Assembly: GCA_963930655.1 (NCBI GenBank) | Contig: OZ005605.1 | Location: forward strand, 14,453,501 to 14,517,500 | Reading direction: 5' to 3' | DNA length: 64,000 nt | DNA from: Myrica gale | Taxonomy: Eukaryota; Streptophyta; Magnoliopsida; Fagales; Myricaceae | Shown here: piece by piece, positions 36,557-49,500 of the stretch | Numbering within the stretch: position 1 is the first letter of the stretch | Layout of the letters: the number at the start of each line of letters is the position of its first letter | Notes under the pieces: generated by a model | What the model was told of the DNA's origin: nothing | What the model saw: the letters and a program-made list of their open reading frames with translations, nothing else | Database searches by the model: none | Program-made: the position numbers and the translations under genes

Positions 36557-38440
36557 AGTCTATCACGCGACCTTCGAGTTTCTAGGAAAGGGGGCTAGCT
36601 TTTGCCGAGAAAGGAACCAGACTGAAGTATCAGGACCAAAACTTTTCTCAGTCCGGATCAGGATGTGCAAGAAATTTTTTTAAGACATAGGCTAGGTTCC
36701 TGGCCGGGCATCATATTGAACGTAGGAAGAAGGATCAGATACTCCAAGATAATGTGAAACATGATATTGATCAATATGTTGAACAATGATTCGAAAACAG
36801 TTATCAAGTTATCAGTACCGAGAAATTTTTTGTAAACCGTTTTAAGCTTTGTTTTTTATAGCTCTGACAAAATGTCTCCAAATTAGTTCTGATGGAACGT
36901 CTCCAAATATCATGTCTACCGGATCTACTAATCTTTCTCTGCCTGGGATGGCTCTCATTCTCTCCTTCTGACAAATGTATTTCTCTTCTCTTGCTGCCCG
37001 ATTTCATTTGTATAGTATTTGAGTGTCGCAATTTTGGAATGATTAAAATTTTAGAATTGAAGAGTCAATAAAAAAATAAGATAATTTCTTAAATTTGAAA
37101 AAAAAAGAGAAGATTTGAATGAATATGTATAATTAAAAAGAATTATTTGATGAAAATAGATTATTTTGTCACAACTAGGCGGATACCATCGTGTTGTTTT
37201 TTACTTTTTTTAATATCTTTTTATAAACTGTGTTGTTTCTTATTAATGAGAAACGACGTTGTTTTGTTTAATAGGGCGTTTTAAAAAAATGGAGCTCCCC
37301 TTTTAATGGAATTGCAGGACCTCTCACTCTCCCTCAATTCCCTCTATGACGCCCCAGGCTCCAAGCTCTCAGAAATTAAATTCAGAGCCTCTCTCAGTCG
37401 TTGTAGCTGCCCCTCCCATGACACCGCACCTCTCTAAGCTTCACCGCACCAAAATCTCAACAACTCAGCTGCCTCTTTTTTCATACTCAACCTTTATCCC
37501 AACCCTAAGTCGGATGGTTAATCAGGAATCGCCAACAACGGGAACCGCCCCTGGAGGGAGCAATAGCCAAACTTGGCACACCGCTCTGGGCGGCAGCGGT
37601 GCCGGTTGGGAAAAAACACACCCTCCCCCTGTTTACACCACTACCCAGCCCGAGTGTTGGGGGTGAAGCCATAGAGGAGAATAATGGTGATGTTCAACGA
37701 TAACAAATATTCACATTTTTAAGAAAATATTTTGAAATTAAAAAAATTCACAACTAAACACCCAAAATTTCAAAAAATTTAACACGAACTGCAAATTTTT
37801 TTTAAAAAAAAAAGACTCCATCAAAACATTTCTCTCCATACCTTTCATTAAACTTAAATAATTTTTTATTACAAAATTCCATCAAATCATTCTTATTTTC
37901 ATTTTTTATAAAATTTCAATAATAATCAACCAACAATCAAATATCTTTAAAAAGTCACCCATTTTTTCAAACCCCAATAAATTATCATATGTAAAGCTGC
38001 GAAAGATTCTTGGTAGGCTAAGTGATATTTCTTTATGTTAAGATTTTTAAAGTTAATACAAAATCGAAGAGCCACTTTTTTAATATTGAAATTGAAATAA
38101 ATAAATAAATAATTGAAACAAAAACCGGTATTTAGGTCATAAAATGAATTGCATCTCTTGGTGAACTTTTAATTTCATTAGCATTTGTTGTTATTTTAAA
38201 AGATACTTTAATTTTATTTCTTATTTATTGTAATTTTAAAGTATATTCCAATATCTCCTCTAAAAAATATATAAATATATATGGTTCGCTCTCACTTAAA
38301 CGTTGGTTAAAACTCGTCTGCAAATGACTTAATCAGAACAACGAGGTATATGAGAAAAGTTATATATAGACGGAAATTTGGGAATTAAATTTTGCAGATT
38401 TCATTCAATGCTATATAATAACCTTAGTGATGTATACATC
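36557..38440. other. Intergenic region
   Basis: The second half of the dispersed repeat (about 36660-36850) comes first, then AT-rich spacer with no recognised gene. The C/T-rich patch at 37300-37660 gives a Pro/Thr-rich 106-residue frame (37346-37666) without family features. A MITE-like AT-rich stretch lies at about 37700-37980. Confidence 0.5.
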
Positions 38441-38529
38441 CTTAAGGTGCAGTAATGGAATTTGGTTTCAATATATACATTCCCAAATTACACTAACGTA
38501 CACATTGCAACCTCAAGTTAAATTTCAGC

Positions 38530-38767
38530 AACCGAGCACATCCAAAAATGCAAAAGATTACATTTCAAAATCCACACAACATAAACTGCAAGTATCAACA
38601 AATAATAGTCACCAGTCCACTTTAATTACTTTGTTGACACTGTCACATTACCCCGTTCAACAACTCGTAAAAAATTTAGTTTGACCTTGTAGTCTAACTA
38701 AAACATTTGCCATATTGATCCTCTGTTCCGGCACATCTGCACAACAATCCAATGCCAATTCGAGAAT
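38530..38767 (-). pseudogene. Second LRR receptor-kinase 3' end (C-terminal kinase tail and 3' flank)
   Basis: On the - strand, 38767-38657 reads LELALDCCADVPEQR then INMANVLVRL and ends at a TGA. This is the last helix region of an LRR-XII kinase. Together with its 3' flank (38530-38656) it matches 20580-20775 almost base for base, so the two loci derive from one duplication. Everything upstream of LELALDCC is missing: the homology stops exactly where the CACTACAAAAAAA block begins at 38768. Confidence 0.8.
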
Positions 38768-39320
38768 CACTACAAAAAAAGGGTTTTAAAAGCGGTTTTT
38801 ATAACGGTCGTCACGAAAAAACGCCTCTGAAAGTCACCTATAGCGGCGATTTTTATGACCATCGTTAAAAGACCATTGTTAAAAATTCCATCGTCTTTTA
38901 ACAGCGGTATTTTTAACGGCGGTCACGAAACAACCGCTATAGGTGACTTTCAGTGGCATTTTTCATGACCGCCGTTAAAAAAACCGTTGTTAAAAGACGG
39001 TGAAGTTTTTAACAGCAGTATTTTAAAGGCGATTATAAAAAGTGCCGCTATAGGTGACTTTCAGCGGCATTTTTCGTGTCCGCCGTTAAAAAAACCGCTG
39101 TTAAAAAATAATCAAGCTTTTAACAACGGTCTCTTAACTATAGTCATAAAAAGCGCCGCTTTAGGTGGCTTTCAGCGGAATTTTTCGTGACCGCGGTTAA
39201 CAGACATTGAAGTTTTTATTAACAGCGGTGTTTTTAACGGCAAAAGCCGCTGAAAGTCACCTATAGTGGCACTTTTCGTGACAGCTATTAAAAGATTGCT
39301 GTTAAAAGACATTGAAGATG
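38768..39320. mobile_element. One-ended CACTA-like block with 111-bp tandem array
   Basis: The left edge is CACTACAAAAAAAGGG, a typical CACTA terminus. The body is built of repeats containing CTATAGGTGACTTTCAGCGG and GTGACCGCCGTTAAAA in both orientations. Direct copies start at about 38937, 39048 and 39159, giving a 111-bp period, and inverted copies lie near 38829 and 39248. No matching right terminus is seen, so the element is probably truncated. It abuts gene debris on both sides. Confidence 0.6.
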
Positions 39321-39339
39321 TTGCTTAGTTGGATCAACT

Positions 39340-39718
39340 ATCTCCTGTTCTAAGCTTATGAATATTTTGCGGGAAATCTTCCCTAATTTGATCCTTCCTG
39401 ACAAGTAAGCTGTATATATCCATATAAATGACTGCCATCAACTTTCCAATATCCATCTTCTTCACTTTCCTTAAAAACTATCCTTATATACAACTAAAGC
39501 ATCAAATATACTCGGTTTTATAATACATCAAGTACCGCAGTAACAGAAAACACTTAAACCTTTGCAGCAGTGAAGATGATCATGACAAGCCTTTTGTGTC
39601 AACCTACAAGGTGTCCAAGGAGAAGGCAGAAAGCTTAGGCCTTAACTTTACCCCTGTGGAGGTGACTTTAAAGGACACTGTTGAAAGCTTTAGGGAGAAG
39701 AAGCTCTTGAGTGTCTGA
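39340..39718 (+). pseudogene. Cinnamoyl-CoA/phenylacetaldehyde reductase-like gene, last two exons only
   Basis: The exon ending at 39404 reads LMNILREIFPNLILPD, followed by donor GTAAGC. The last exon at 39568-39718 reads [20 protein letters not shown] then [20 protein letters not shown] and ends with TGA. This is the C-terminal end of the CCR/DFR-like short-chain reductase family, where the P.TY.VSKEKA..LG and LK.TVES..EK motifs are conserved. The NADP-binding N-terminus and catalytic S/YxxxK part are missing. The CACTA-like block lies directly upstream, so only a relic remains, though its splice sites and frame are intact. Confidence 0.75.
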
Positions 39719-40545
39719 TTCTTGGTATATATGTCGGCAACTCAAGTCATAGGCAAATAACTACAAATAAGCTTTTGCCTCCCTTCAATGTTCTTCTTGC
39801 AAAGATCGTTCGTAGCAGCGCTGGCCCGTTTTGAGGACTTCATGTTTGTTATATTTGGTTCTAAGCTTTGCAATAATAGTGGTGTTAAGGAAGTGTAACT
39901 CCACATCTTTACTTTTCAAACAGATTGCTAACAAAGTATTCACTTTGCCAATGTTACTTATCTCCCTGTCCTTGCTTTCCCCAAAAAAATAGGTAAACTT
40001 CATTTTGCGCCCTTAAATTATATATTAGTTTAATATCACTTCAGATGTCCGAATTATCAAGTTCGTTCCGTTGAACTCTCAAACTATTAAATTCATCTAT
40101 ATGTGCACTCAAATAAGATATGCCCATTAAAACTGTGTCACATGATCTATTTATACATGTATGTAGTACGATTTTGATGGACGATAAAAGACACACATTG
40201 ATGATTTTTTATTGTTTAGGAACTCGATGAAAAGAACTTGTTAGTTCGGAATGTACATAGTCGTGGCCCAGTACCCACAATTTACAACCCACTGCCACGT
40301 ATAATAACTTCCTTGAGTTCGGAATGTATAGTCATGTCACTTCTCAATAGCAATTAATTATTACTAAATTTTGTATCAACAAGAAACATAGACTTTTCGC
40401 GTCTTTAAAAAAAAATTATTGTTTATAACAAAAATAAAGGACAACAATTTGATTGAAGCACCTTTGTGATACATAATATGAACATCAACTGCACACATAC
40501 ATGCATTATACAAGCCGTAGAAACTTCACTAAAACGAGTTGGTCT
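39719..40545. other. Intergenic region between reductase relic and CAT gene
   Basis: No recognised gene. A 72-residue frame on the - strand (39785-40003) has no family features. The stretch just right of 40490 is the probable 3' UTR of the CAT gene. Confidence 0.5.
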
Positions 40546-43500
40546 TCAACCTGCATGTTCCGAAGTCACTGCCCCCTCTTCAACGGCCTTCAACTGTACC
40601 GCTTTGTTAGCTTCCATGGCTGTGTCATAGGATGCATGTAATCCAACAAGTAAATAGTAAACCAAGAGTACCACAGTCCATACGCCGAATCTTGCGAAAG
40701 ATTTTGAATCTATTGAGCCAAGAAGGAAAATGTTGATGGCGATCGATAACGATGGTAGCCATGGCACCAACGGTACCGCCCAAATTTTCGGTTCCTTTGC
40801 CTGTGGAACAAAAAGCCAAAGACCCAAGGTTCCAACGAACCAAAGTGGCACAGTTATGAGGTACCCGATCCAACCATCAGAACTAATGCCCCAATAAGTA
40901 GCAGTGCCAATTGAGGATCCAAGTATAAGCGCGAGACACAGGATGAGTTTGTTACGATTTGCTGTTGTTGTCACCCCACTGGAATAGTACCGGCGCACCA
41001 TAAGGGCAAGAGCCACAAGCATGAAGATGAACAGTGTGGATATCGAGAGTAGGTTGGAGAGAATATCAAGACTTGTGAAGAAGGCAATTACTGCAGTGGC
41101 TGCAAGCATGACAATTGTGGCGTTGACGGGTGTCCCGGTCTTGTCATTGACGTGGGAGAGCCATGGGGGCAACATGTGGGTCCGAGCAATATGTGTGAGA
41201 TAACGAGCCTGACCCACTGCGCTCACAAGCAAAACGGTTGTCATCCCCTTCAGTGCACCAGCAGCAACAACGTACTTAGCCCAATTCCAACCCACTGCTT
41301 GGAATGCCTCCGAAAATGGTGCATCTGCATCAATTTGTGTGTATGGCTGCATGAGGCATAGTGTTATAGCCATCAAACAATATGCCGTTGTCGTAAACGC
41401 CATTGAGCCCACAAGACCAATAGGGATGTCCCGACCTGGATTCTTTGTTTCCTCGGCCATGGTTGAGACCGCATCAAATCCAACATAAGCAAAGAAAAGC
41501 ACGGCTGACGCCTTGAAAACGCCACGGGCGCCAAAAGGGGAAAATGGGGTGTAATTCTTCGTATCAGCTTTTGTAAGGCCCGCGACGATGATGAAGACAA
41601 TGATGACAACATGGAAGATGGAGGCGATGTAATTCAAACGGGATGAGCCCTTGGTACTGAGGGCTGCGATTATACAAATGATAGCGATGACACCCACGGC
41701 TATGGGGTCGAGATATTTGTAGTCATTACCGAGACCATCGGCAACGATGCGGAAATCGTTTGGCTGGTGGTTGCAGAGTGTAGCGAAGTAGGATGTCCAG
41801 GAACGGGCAACGGCTGCTCCACCGATGACATACTCGAGTAGGATGTTGCCGGCAGCAATGAAGGCCATGAAGTCGCCGAGCTCTACCCTTAGGTAGGCAA
41901 ATGATCCACCTGAAAGGGAAAACAATTTGTTTTGATAGTATCTACCAATTAGCATTAAACCATGTTTCTTTCAAAGTACAGATCAAGGATGTTGAATTAT
42001 GTTTGCAGATAGATATTGAATTGTGTTTGCAGGATGTTCTCATGGATCATATCCTATCACTATCTACCAAGCATTTAACCATGACCCTTTTTCAATCCGT
42101 TCAACATTCAAGCTAATTAACTTATGTCTCGGAAATGCAACTGATTATTCAGGGATACTGATAGCTTGAGTCCAAAAGTGAAGATCCATCACCAATATAA
42201 AGAGAAATTACCTCAAATCCTATATCAATAATAAAAAAAATTAGAATTGGGTCACTGATTTAGTAGACTGAAAAAGAGCTAAGTTGAGCCAATGCGGCAG
42301 CTGATAACCAGGCCTTTTAATAAATTTGTTGGGTTAGACTAATAAGTTACCTTAGAATTTTAAGAATGATTCAACCCGCTGGTTATAGAGAAACAGCCCA
42401 AATTCAGTCTGAGTTGATACTGGTGGAACTAAGTATTGGGTTCTTTGCCTAAAAAAAAATTAAAGCATGGGGTTTTTCTAATTCCAGGACTAGAGGTGAA
42501 ATACTTCTCCAAATTCGCCCCCTTACAAGTCAAGGATTCAAACAAAGCCTAAAAATAAGTTAAATCTAGCCAACTGCAAAGCCTAAAAATGGTCAAGTGT
42601 GGGACTCAACAAAGGGCAAGGTTTAAAAAATTTGTCAAAAAGACAACAAAAGTCAATATATGAACCTATGTTTAGGAGTAGAGATTTCGAGCTCCTAAAT
42701 TTCCACTTTAATAAAAGAACTCTTTAAAATTCTCTTTTTTTATCCGATCATTATTTTTCACTATAAATAAATATAAAAAAAATTCATTAAAATCATCTCT
42801 CTCTTCACTTTTGTACCAACTCCAACACCTTAAAATTTTTTCCACCACAAAATTTTTACAATCAAACAATGATTTCAACCTAGGAGATTACAGAAGAGTT
42901 GAACATGACCCAATATATAGAGAGAGTGGGGGTTCGGGTTGCAAATTTACAATACTAGCATGTCCTAAATGAAGAAGGCCAAGAAAAGTCTGGAACGTGA
43001 TTAAGGCCGAAACTGCTGCCATACGCAAGCAACCCCTGGAAAAATCAAAAGTAATCCGGCTGAAGCATACAGGATGAGCCCGCCTGTCTATTGTTGACCC
43101 TAGTCATGTGAGCAGATATTATGATAATTATTATAGCACTTTCATTACGTCGTACTCATCAATGGTTAGAATTTTGAAAAAAATATAATTTTTTCTTTAT
43201 AAATTATCATAATTTTTACTTTATAAACTATCAATTTTGACACTATATGATCTAATTATTAATTTTTGATATTTTATATTTTTTATCAAATTTTTAGATT
43301 AAAATAAAGACAATATACCTATTTTACATATATTGAAAATAATGTTGTCAATTCATTATTTAAAAAAAAATATTATTATCAAATGGAAGGTACAAAATAT
43401 TTAATATTATTAATTAAAAGGTGTAATGTGTTAAAATAGATAGTTTAAAGTATCTAATATATATTAATAATCTATAGATGTAATATTTTAAAAATAATAA

Positions 43501-46500
43501 TTTGAAGGATAGTTCCGATAATTTAGGGTGGGTTTGTTTTGTAAAATTTTAGTGTTGTTAAAATTTTAGGTATTGAGCTTAGTGAAAAAGTGAAGAGATA
43601 TAATTTTTTATATTTTTTGTAGTGAAAAATAATGATTTGACTAGGGAGAGAGATTATATTATAATATTTTATTGTGTTAAAATTTTAGAGAGTAAAATTT
43701 TAAAATACAAACGCAGCCTTACATAGATTACGAGAGAGAAGAATACCCAGCCCGGCTAACAAAGCCTTTCATTTCCTCTCTTTTGTCAGACATGCATCAA
43801 TGATTCAACAAAGATTGAATTTTCAAATATCCGAACAAAAATAATTAATAGGAGTAAAAGAGATTCCAATCAGCGAGCATTGACAGGGACACCTAGTCTA
43901 AGCAAGGTTCCAGTGAATGGTGAAGGGGGGAACTAAAAAATAAAAAAAATAAAAAAAGAATGGTGAAGGGGAAGACAGGCACAGATACGATATTCTACCA
44001 TTAAGTCCATGTTCACAAAACGACAAACAGCATTTCATAAATCATCTTTCGACCTTATCTGCATGTTGCACCCAGGAGGACAGGGGTGTTCACCGGTACC
44101 GGCGGTGGGCCGGTTAACCGGCACCGCCACCGGTACCGTCACCTACCACCGCCCACCGCTTCTTAGCGGGGGCGGTGGCGGTTACCTTTTCCAGGGAATA
44201 GCGGTGATACAAGCGGTGGCGGTGTCCGGTGACACCGCCACCGCTTGACGGTAAACCGACAAAATCGTTTTCCTCTTTACGGCGTCGTTTTGAACCTATC
44301 TCATTTAAACCCTATCTCCTCTCCTTCGTTTGCAGTTCACTTCGACAGTCGACTATCCGAGCGATTTTCGTTTTTCCTGCCCTAGAGTCGGAGACCACAG
44401 CGGCACTGCATATCCCTCCCGGCCTCTCGAGTGCACCTCGCCGTCTGCCACCGCCCTCCTCGCCGTCAGCCGTATACCTCTCGGTGTCTCACGGTAATTA
44501 TTTCTCTCTCTCTTTATTATGGACAGGCTTGGAGCAGCGACCATTTTTATGCTTTCGGTTATCTGCTATTTTCCCTATATGTACCGTAATCTGCCTAGAG
44601 CTTTAATACATTACAAATTTGACACAAGTTTAATAGATCCAAGTGGAAAAAATTAAGGATCTGCAGACCATCTCACATACAAATTAAAGGCTTGATTGTA
44701 AATTGCAAATGCTGGGCACCACTAGAAAGTATTTTTTCCCTTTTCAAGGGTCTTTATACTTCGAATACAACACAGTATTAGACAATTAGTCCCTTGTTAA
44801 CCTCTGAAGCTGGTAGTTTGATTGGAAAACAGGGAGGAACAGTTAAATCCATTCAAGAAGCATCAAATTGTATTGTTAGAGTTCTCAGGCCATCTGTCTA
44901 TGTTAGAGTTCTCAGGCCATCTGTATTGTTAGAGTTCTCAGGCCATCTGTAGGGGAAAATGAGGTCTTAACGACTGTCTATGTAGAAGAAAATAAGCTAC
45001 ACTCTGGTTGGTTAAAAACTTCTGGAGATAACGGGGAAATTGTAATTTATATTTATTTATTTTTGTTGCTGAAATAAGTTTAATGGCAAGTACTAAAAAT
45101 AGGGTCGTGGAATTTTGTGGTTTTATGATTCTTGGGTTTTAGAGAACAAGAAATAAGGCACGGGAAAAAGGGTTCTTGAAAATGGAGATATTAAGTTCAC
45201 AAACGTAACCAAATGGAGCTAAATAATTGAAATTGGGAGAGTGGATATATAATTCTGCAAGTCTCTCTCAAAAGCAGCTGAATGGACAGCTAGGAAACAT
45301 GTTTTAGTATGATCTAGAGTGGTTTTTGGTATGTGTAGGATTGATTTTACTTTAGTGTAGAGTTTGTTAATAGCTTTTTCCATGAGACTTGTATTGAATA
45401 ATCGGGACTGCTTTGTTTAACTATTTGTGTGCAGACAAGACAGATAGTTGCAATTGAATGGTTTTAAATTATATCACAAGGCTTTTCCTCCTTTTTCTTA
45501 AATACGTGCCACAGGCCGTGTCCTTTACGGGTAGCGCACGTTGTATCGCATAAGAGAGGCCATCTGGTGTGGTAGCACAAATTAAAGGTATAAGCCATAT
45601 ATATCACTAAGAGGACATAAATTACTTCTGAAATCCATGTTTTCAATGCTCAGGTTGGAGTTTTTGAATTTTATCCCAATGGGCTCTAATTGCACTGTTG
45701 TCTTGTTTGCTGCAAATCAGGTAGCCAGGCTCAGTGGGTTGGATATAGTTTGGCATTTCTGTTTGTTTGATTGTGGTATCAGGTATGTGTTTCTATTTCA
45801 TCCATATATAAAATTCAGTTAGTTAAATTGATTTGGAGGATGGGCTTGGATGTGGTTTGTGAATCTGTTGGAGGATGGGCTTGGATGTGGTTTGTGAATC
45901 TGTTGGAGGATGGGTTTGGATGTGGTTTGTGAATCTGTTGGTCTATTGATTGGCTTGGATTGAATGTAGATATATTTGATGTTATGTTTTGTTCCCATTG
46001 TGTCTTATGATTGTCGTTGCACATGATCACCATTTTCTGTTTTGCAGTAGAAATCATATGCTATTGTGAGGTTTGCATGTCTTGTAGAAATCATATGCTA
46101 TGGGTGTCATTTTGCTGTTGTCAAATAGTGCTAGTCTTGTAGTCCTTTAGTTTACACTTGAATTGTTTTTTATTTTTATTTTCAGATGGATTTGACACAA
46201 TCACATAGTCCTAATAGTGAGACTCGATTGGGAAGTGAAACTAGTATCACTTCTAACGTGATAGGTAGTAGTGTGGCTACTACACCTTCTCAATCTTGTC
46301 CAGTCACTCCTACGGAGAGTATGGAAACAACTGGGTCTGATCCATGTGGGTTACCACCACTTCCTCCACTTAAAAAGAGGAAGAACACACGTGAGTCTCC
46401 GGTTTGGCAGCACTACACTAAGGTCGTTGAAGAAAATGATGCTATGAATGTTAGGGCCACTTGTCACTATTGTAAGAAAGATTTTCCTGCCCATCACAAG

Positions 46501-49500
46501 AAGAATGAGACATCGGGGTTGAAGCAACATTTAGAGTCTTGTGTTTATTACAAGAGGACTTTAGCGGGTCATGTGGATGTTGGTCAGATGTTGTTGAATC
46601 ATGATGCAACGAGGGCGAGTAGTGGTGATGTTGGGGTGATGGGGGTCACTCGTAAGTTTGATGAGAAGACTATTAGGGAGTTGATAGCAAGAATGGTAAT
46701 TATAGATGAATTGTCATTTCTCACAGTTCAGAAGGTTGGTTTTCGGGCATTGATGCATTACTTAGAACCTAGGTTTAAGATGCCTTCGAGGTATACGTTG
46801 ATGAGAGATTGCATGTCATTGTTTTTAAGGGAGAAGATGAAGTTGAAGGAGGGGTTTCGGGTGAATAAGTATAGAGTGTGCCTCACCACAGATACTTGGA
46901 CATCAATCCAAAATTATAACTATATGTGTGTGACTGGACACTTTATTGATTGTAATTGGACATTGCATAAGAGGATCTTGTCATTTAAGAGGATCCAAGA
47001 CCATAAAGCATCAAGTATTGTAAAGGAATTAGAAGATTGTCTGCTTGATTGGCATATTGATAGAGTGCTAACGATAACCGTTGATAATGCATCTTCTAAC
47101 GATGCGGCAATTGACCAATTCAAAAGAAAGCAATTGATGGAAAGTATTGGTGGTTCCATTTTGAAGGTTGTGTGTGGACATGAGTATTTACATTGTAGGT
47201 GTTGTGCACATGTTCTTAATTTGATTGTATCTGACGGGTTGAAAGATGTGCATGATTCGATAGCTAAAGTCCGCAATATGATCAAGTATGTCAAGTCTTC
47301 ACCTCAAAGATTAGAAACTTTCAAGAAAGCTGTTTTAGAAAAAAACATTGTATATGGCCAATTCTTGAGTCTTGATGTTGCAACTCGTTGGAACTCCACT
47401 TATTTTATGTTGAATGTGGCTGAGAAATACCAGAAAGCATTTAATCAAATGATGATTTTGGATGGACATTTTGTTCTTTATTTGCAAGAGGATGGGCATG
47501 AGAGGCAAGGTTTGGGTCCACCTACATTTGAGGATTGGGAGGCCATTCGTGGTGTCATAAAATTTTTGAAGTTATTCTATGAAGTCACTTTGCGGGTATC
47601 GGGATCGAACTTGACCACATCTAATGCATTCTTTGAAGAGTTGACTAAGATTACTAGACATATCACAAGGTATAGGTCCAGCGGGCAAAAAGATCTTGTG
47701 AATATGACATTGAAAATGCAATCGAAATATGATAAGTATTGGGGTGATTTAGAGAAGGTTAATGGATTCTTATTCATTGCAGCATTGATTGATCCTCGAT
47801 ATAAATTGGGGGCATTGGAGTATTGGTTCAAAAACCAATTAGGGGAGGCAAAGGGGATGGAGATGACAAAAAAGGTAGAAGGTGTATTTGAGAGGATGTT
47901 TTCCGAGTACTGTAGTGGTACTAGTGCCACCGATCCTCCTTCTGCTGTTGTCGATAACACTGTTTCTACGGTTGATGTTGATGATGACGATGATTACTTT
48001 GCAGAATGGAGAATTTCGTAGTGGGCGTTGGAGTCCAAATCTGAGATTGAAAGGTATTTATCCGAGCGAGTTATAGAGAGGAGTCCAGATTTTGATATTC
48101 TAAATTGGTGGAAGGTGAACTCTACGAAGTTTCCAGTTATATCTCTGATAGCCCGTGATATATTGGCAATCCCCATCACCACTGTGCCCTCTGAGTCGGT
48201 GTTTAGTACTGGAGGACGGATCTTGGATCCTTTCAGGAGTTCGTTGGCTCCAAAGACTGCTGAAGGACTAATATGTGTTCAGAATTGGTTGAGAGGTGAC
48301 CCTATTGTGGGAGTGGTTGAGTCTGAACATGATGTATATGATAACATAACTGAAGATGAAGAGACTTACCGACTCGATTCAGGTACAATTATTCTTTGGT
48401 TAAATTTTGAAATTTGATACTCAATATTATGTAATCATTATAATTTGATGTTTTTATTTTTGAATTATGTAGAGATATCGACTTTGACGACGGAGATCGA
48501 GATGGAGTAGGACGCATGTTGCATTTGGCCCACCTTTTAGTCCTTATGCTATTTTATTTGAACAATGTTTATTTGATGTATCATGTATGTATAATGTTGT
48601 ATTTTAGTAATTTTATAGTGTTGTCTTGTATTATGTATTGTTGTAGTTTGGTTAACTTGTAAGTTTTCTAACTTGTATTTGACAATTTGTTAATTTTGTT
48701 GTAGTTTTGTAACTTGTAAGTGAAAATTAAAATCATGATTTAGTGTTTTGATTGAGAATGATCAAATATTGGATTTGGTCATTCTCAAAAAAATGGGGCA
48801 AATAAAAAAAGGCCATATGATAAGTCTCCATGATTAAACTTAATTATTGTCATGGGGATCAATAATATGGCCTACATGTTTAGTCTTAGATACAATTTTC
48901 ACTATATTGTTTTTTTATTTCATGAATTGTTTTAGATCTTTGTTTAGATTATGGATCATTATATTGTTCTATTTTTGCTTTTTAGATCAATGTGCAAATA
49001 TTATTTATATTATGCAAAACATGGGTCCAAAATGCCCAAAAAAATGGGTCCAAAATGGGATTCGGGAACTCTGCAAAACATCCCAAAATGGGAACAAATG
49101 GGTCCAAAATGCCCAAAAAAATGGGTCCAAAACAGCCTCCAAAACGCCACAAAAAATGGTCAAATGACCCAACAAATGGGCCCAAATGGCCCAAACGGGC
49201 CTAAAAGGCCCAATAATCAGGGCCCAGCGGTGGTAGCGGTTCACCGCCACCGCCACCGGTGTTTACCACCACCGCCCATGCACAGCCCTACAGGAGGATG
49301 CTGAACCCTGCATCCAACTGAGTCAAGCATGCAGGATAAGATGGTTTTAAAAATATTTTTTAATATCAAAATAATTTTTTAATTCCACATAATAAGAAAA
49401 ACAACAGCAGTCATTGAAATTCGTGCAAGGAATTTTATGGATCAATATTATTCTAAAATCATTAAAGACGCGGGATGAAATAAGAGAAAGCCGAGGGGTA

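Larger units (their letters stand above)
44081..49290 (+). mobile_element. hAT (Ac-like) transposon, 5.2 kb, in CAT intron
   Basis: The perfect 8-bp duplication CAGGAGGA lies at 44073-44080 and 49291-49298. The termini are CAGGGGTGTTCACCGG and, inverted, TAGGGCTGTGCATGGG, which agree at most positions. Both subterminal zones are GC-rich with GGCGGTGGCGG/ACCGGT motifs on a background of AT-rich intron. A repeated GGGTCCAAAATGCCC phrase lies at 49020-49140. One transposase gene is on the + strand, antisense to the CAT gene. The perfect duplication and long frame suggest recent insertion. A leader with tandem repeats precedes the gene. Confidence 0.93.

Noticed and set aside
37346-37666. Pro/Thr/Ser-rich 106-residue frame
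   Set aside because: Low complexity, no family motif, no neighbouring exons; not called as a gene.
44867-44952. Short regularly spaced repeats resembling a CRISPR array
   Set aside because: Eukaryotic DNA, only three units and spacers of a few bases; a simple tandem duplication inside a transposon.
46920-47294. 124-residue - strand frame
   Set aside because: Shadow of the hAT transposase on the other strand.
48019-48021. The stop in the hAT transposase as part of an intron
   Set aside because: No GT-AG pair around it gives a good continuous frame, and the frame is the same on both sides; a nonsense change is simpler.
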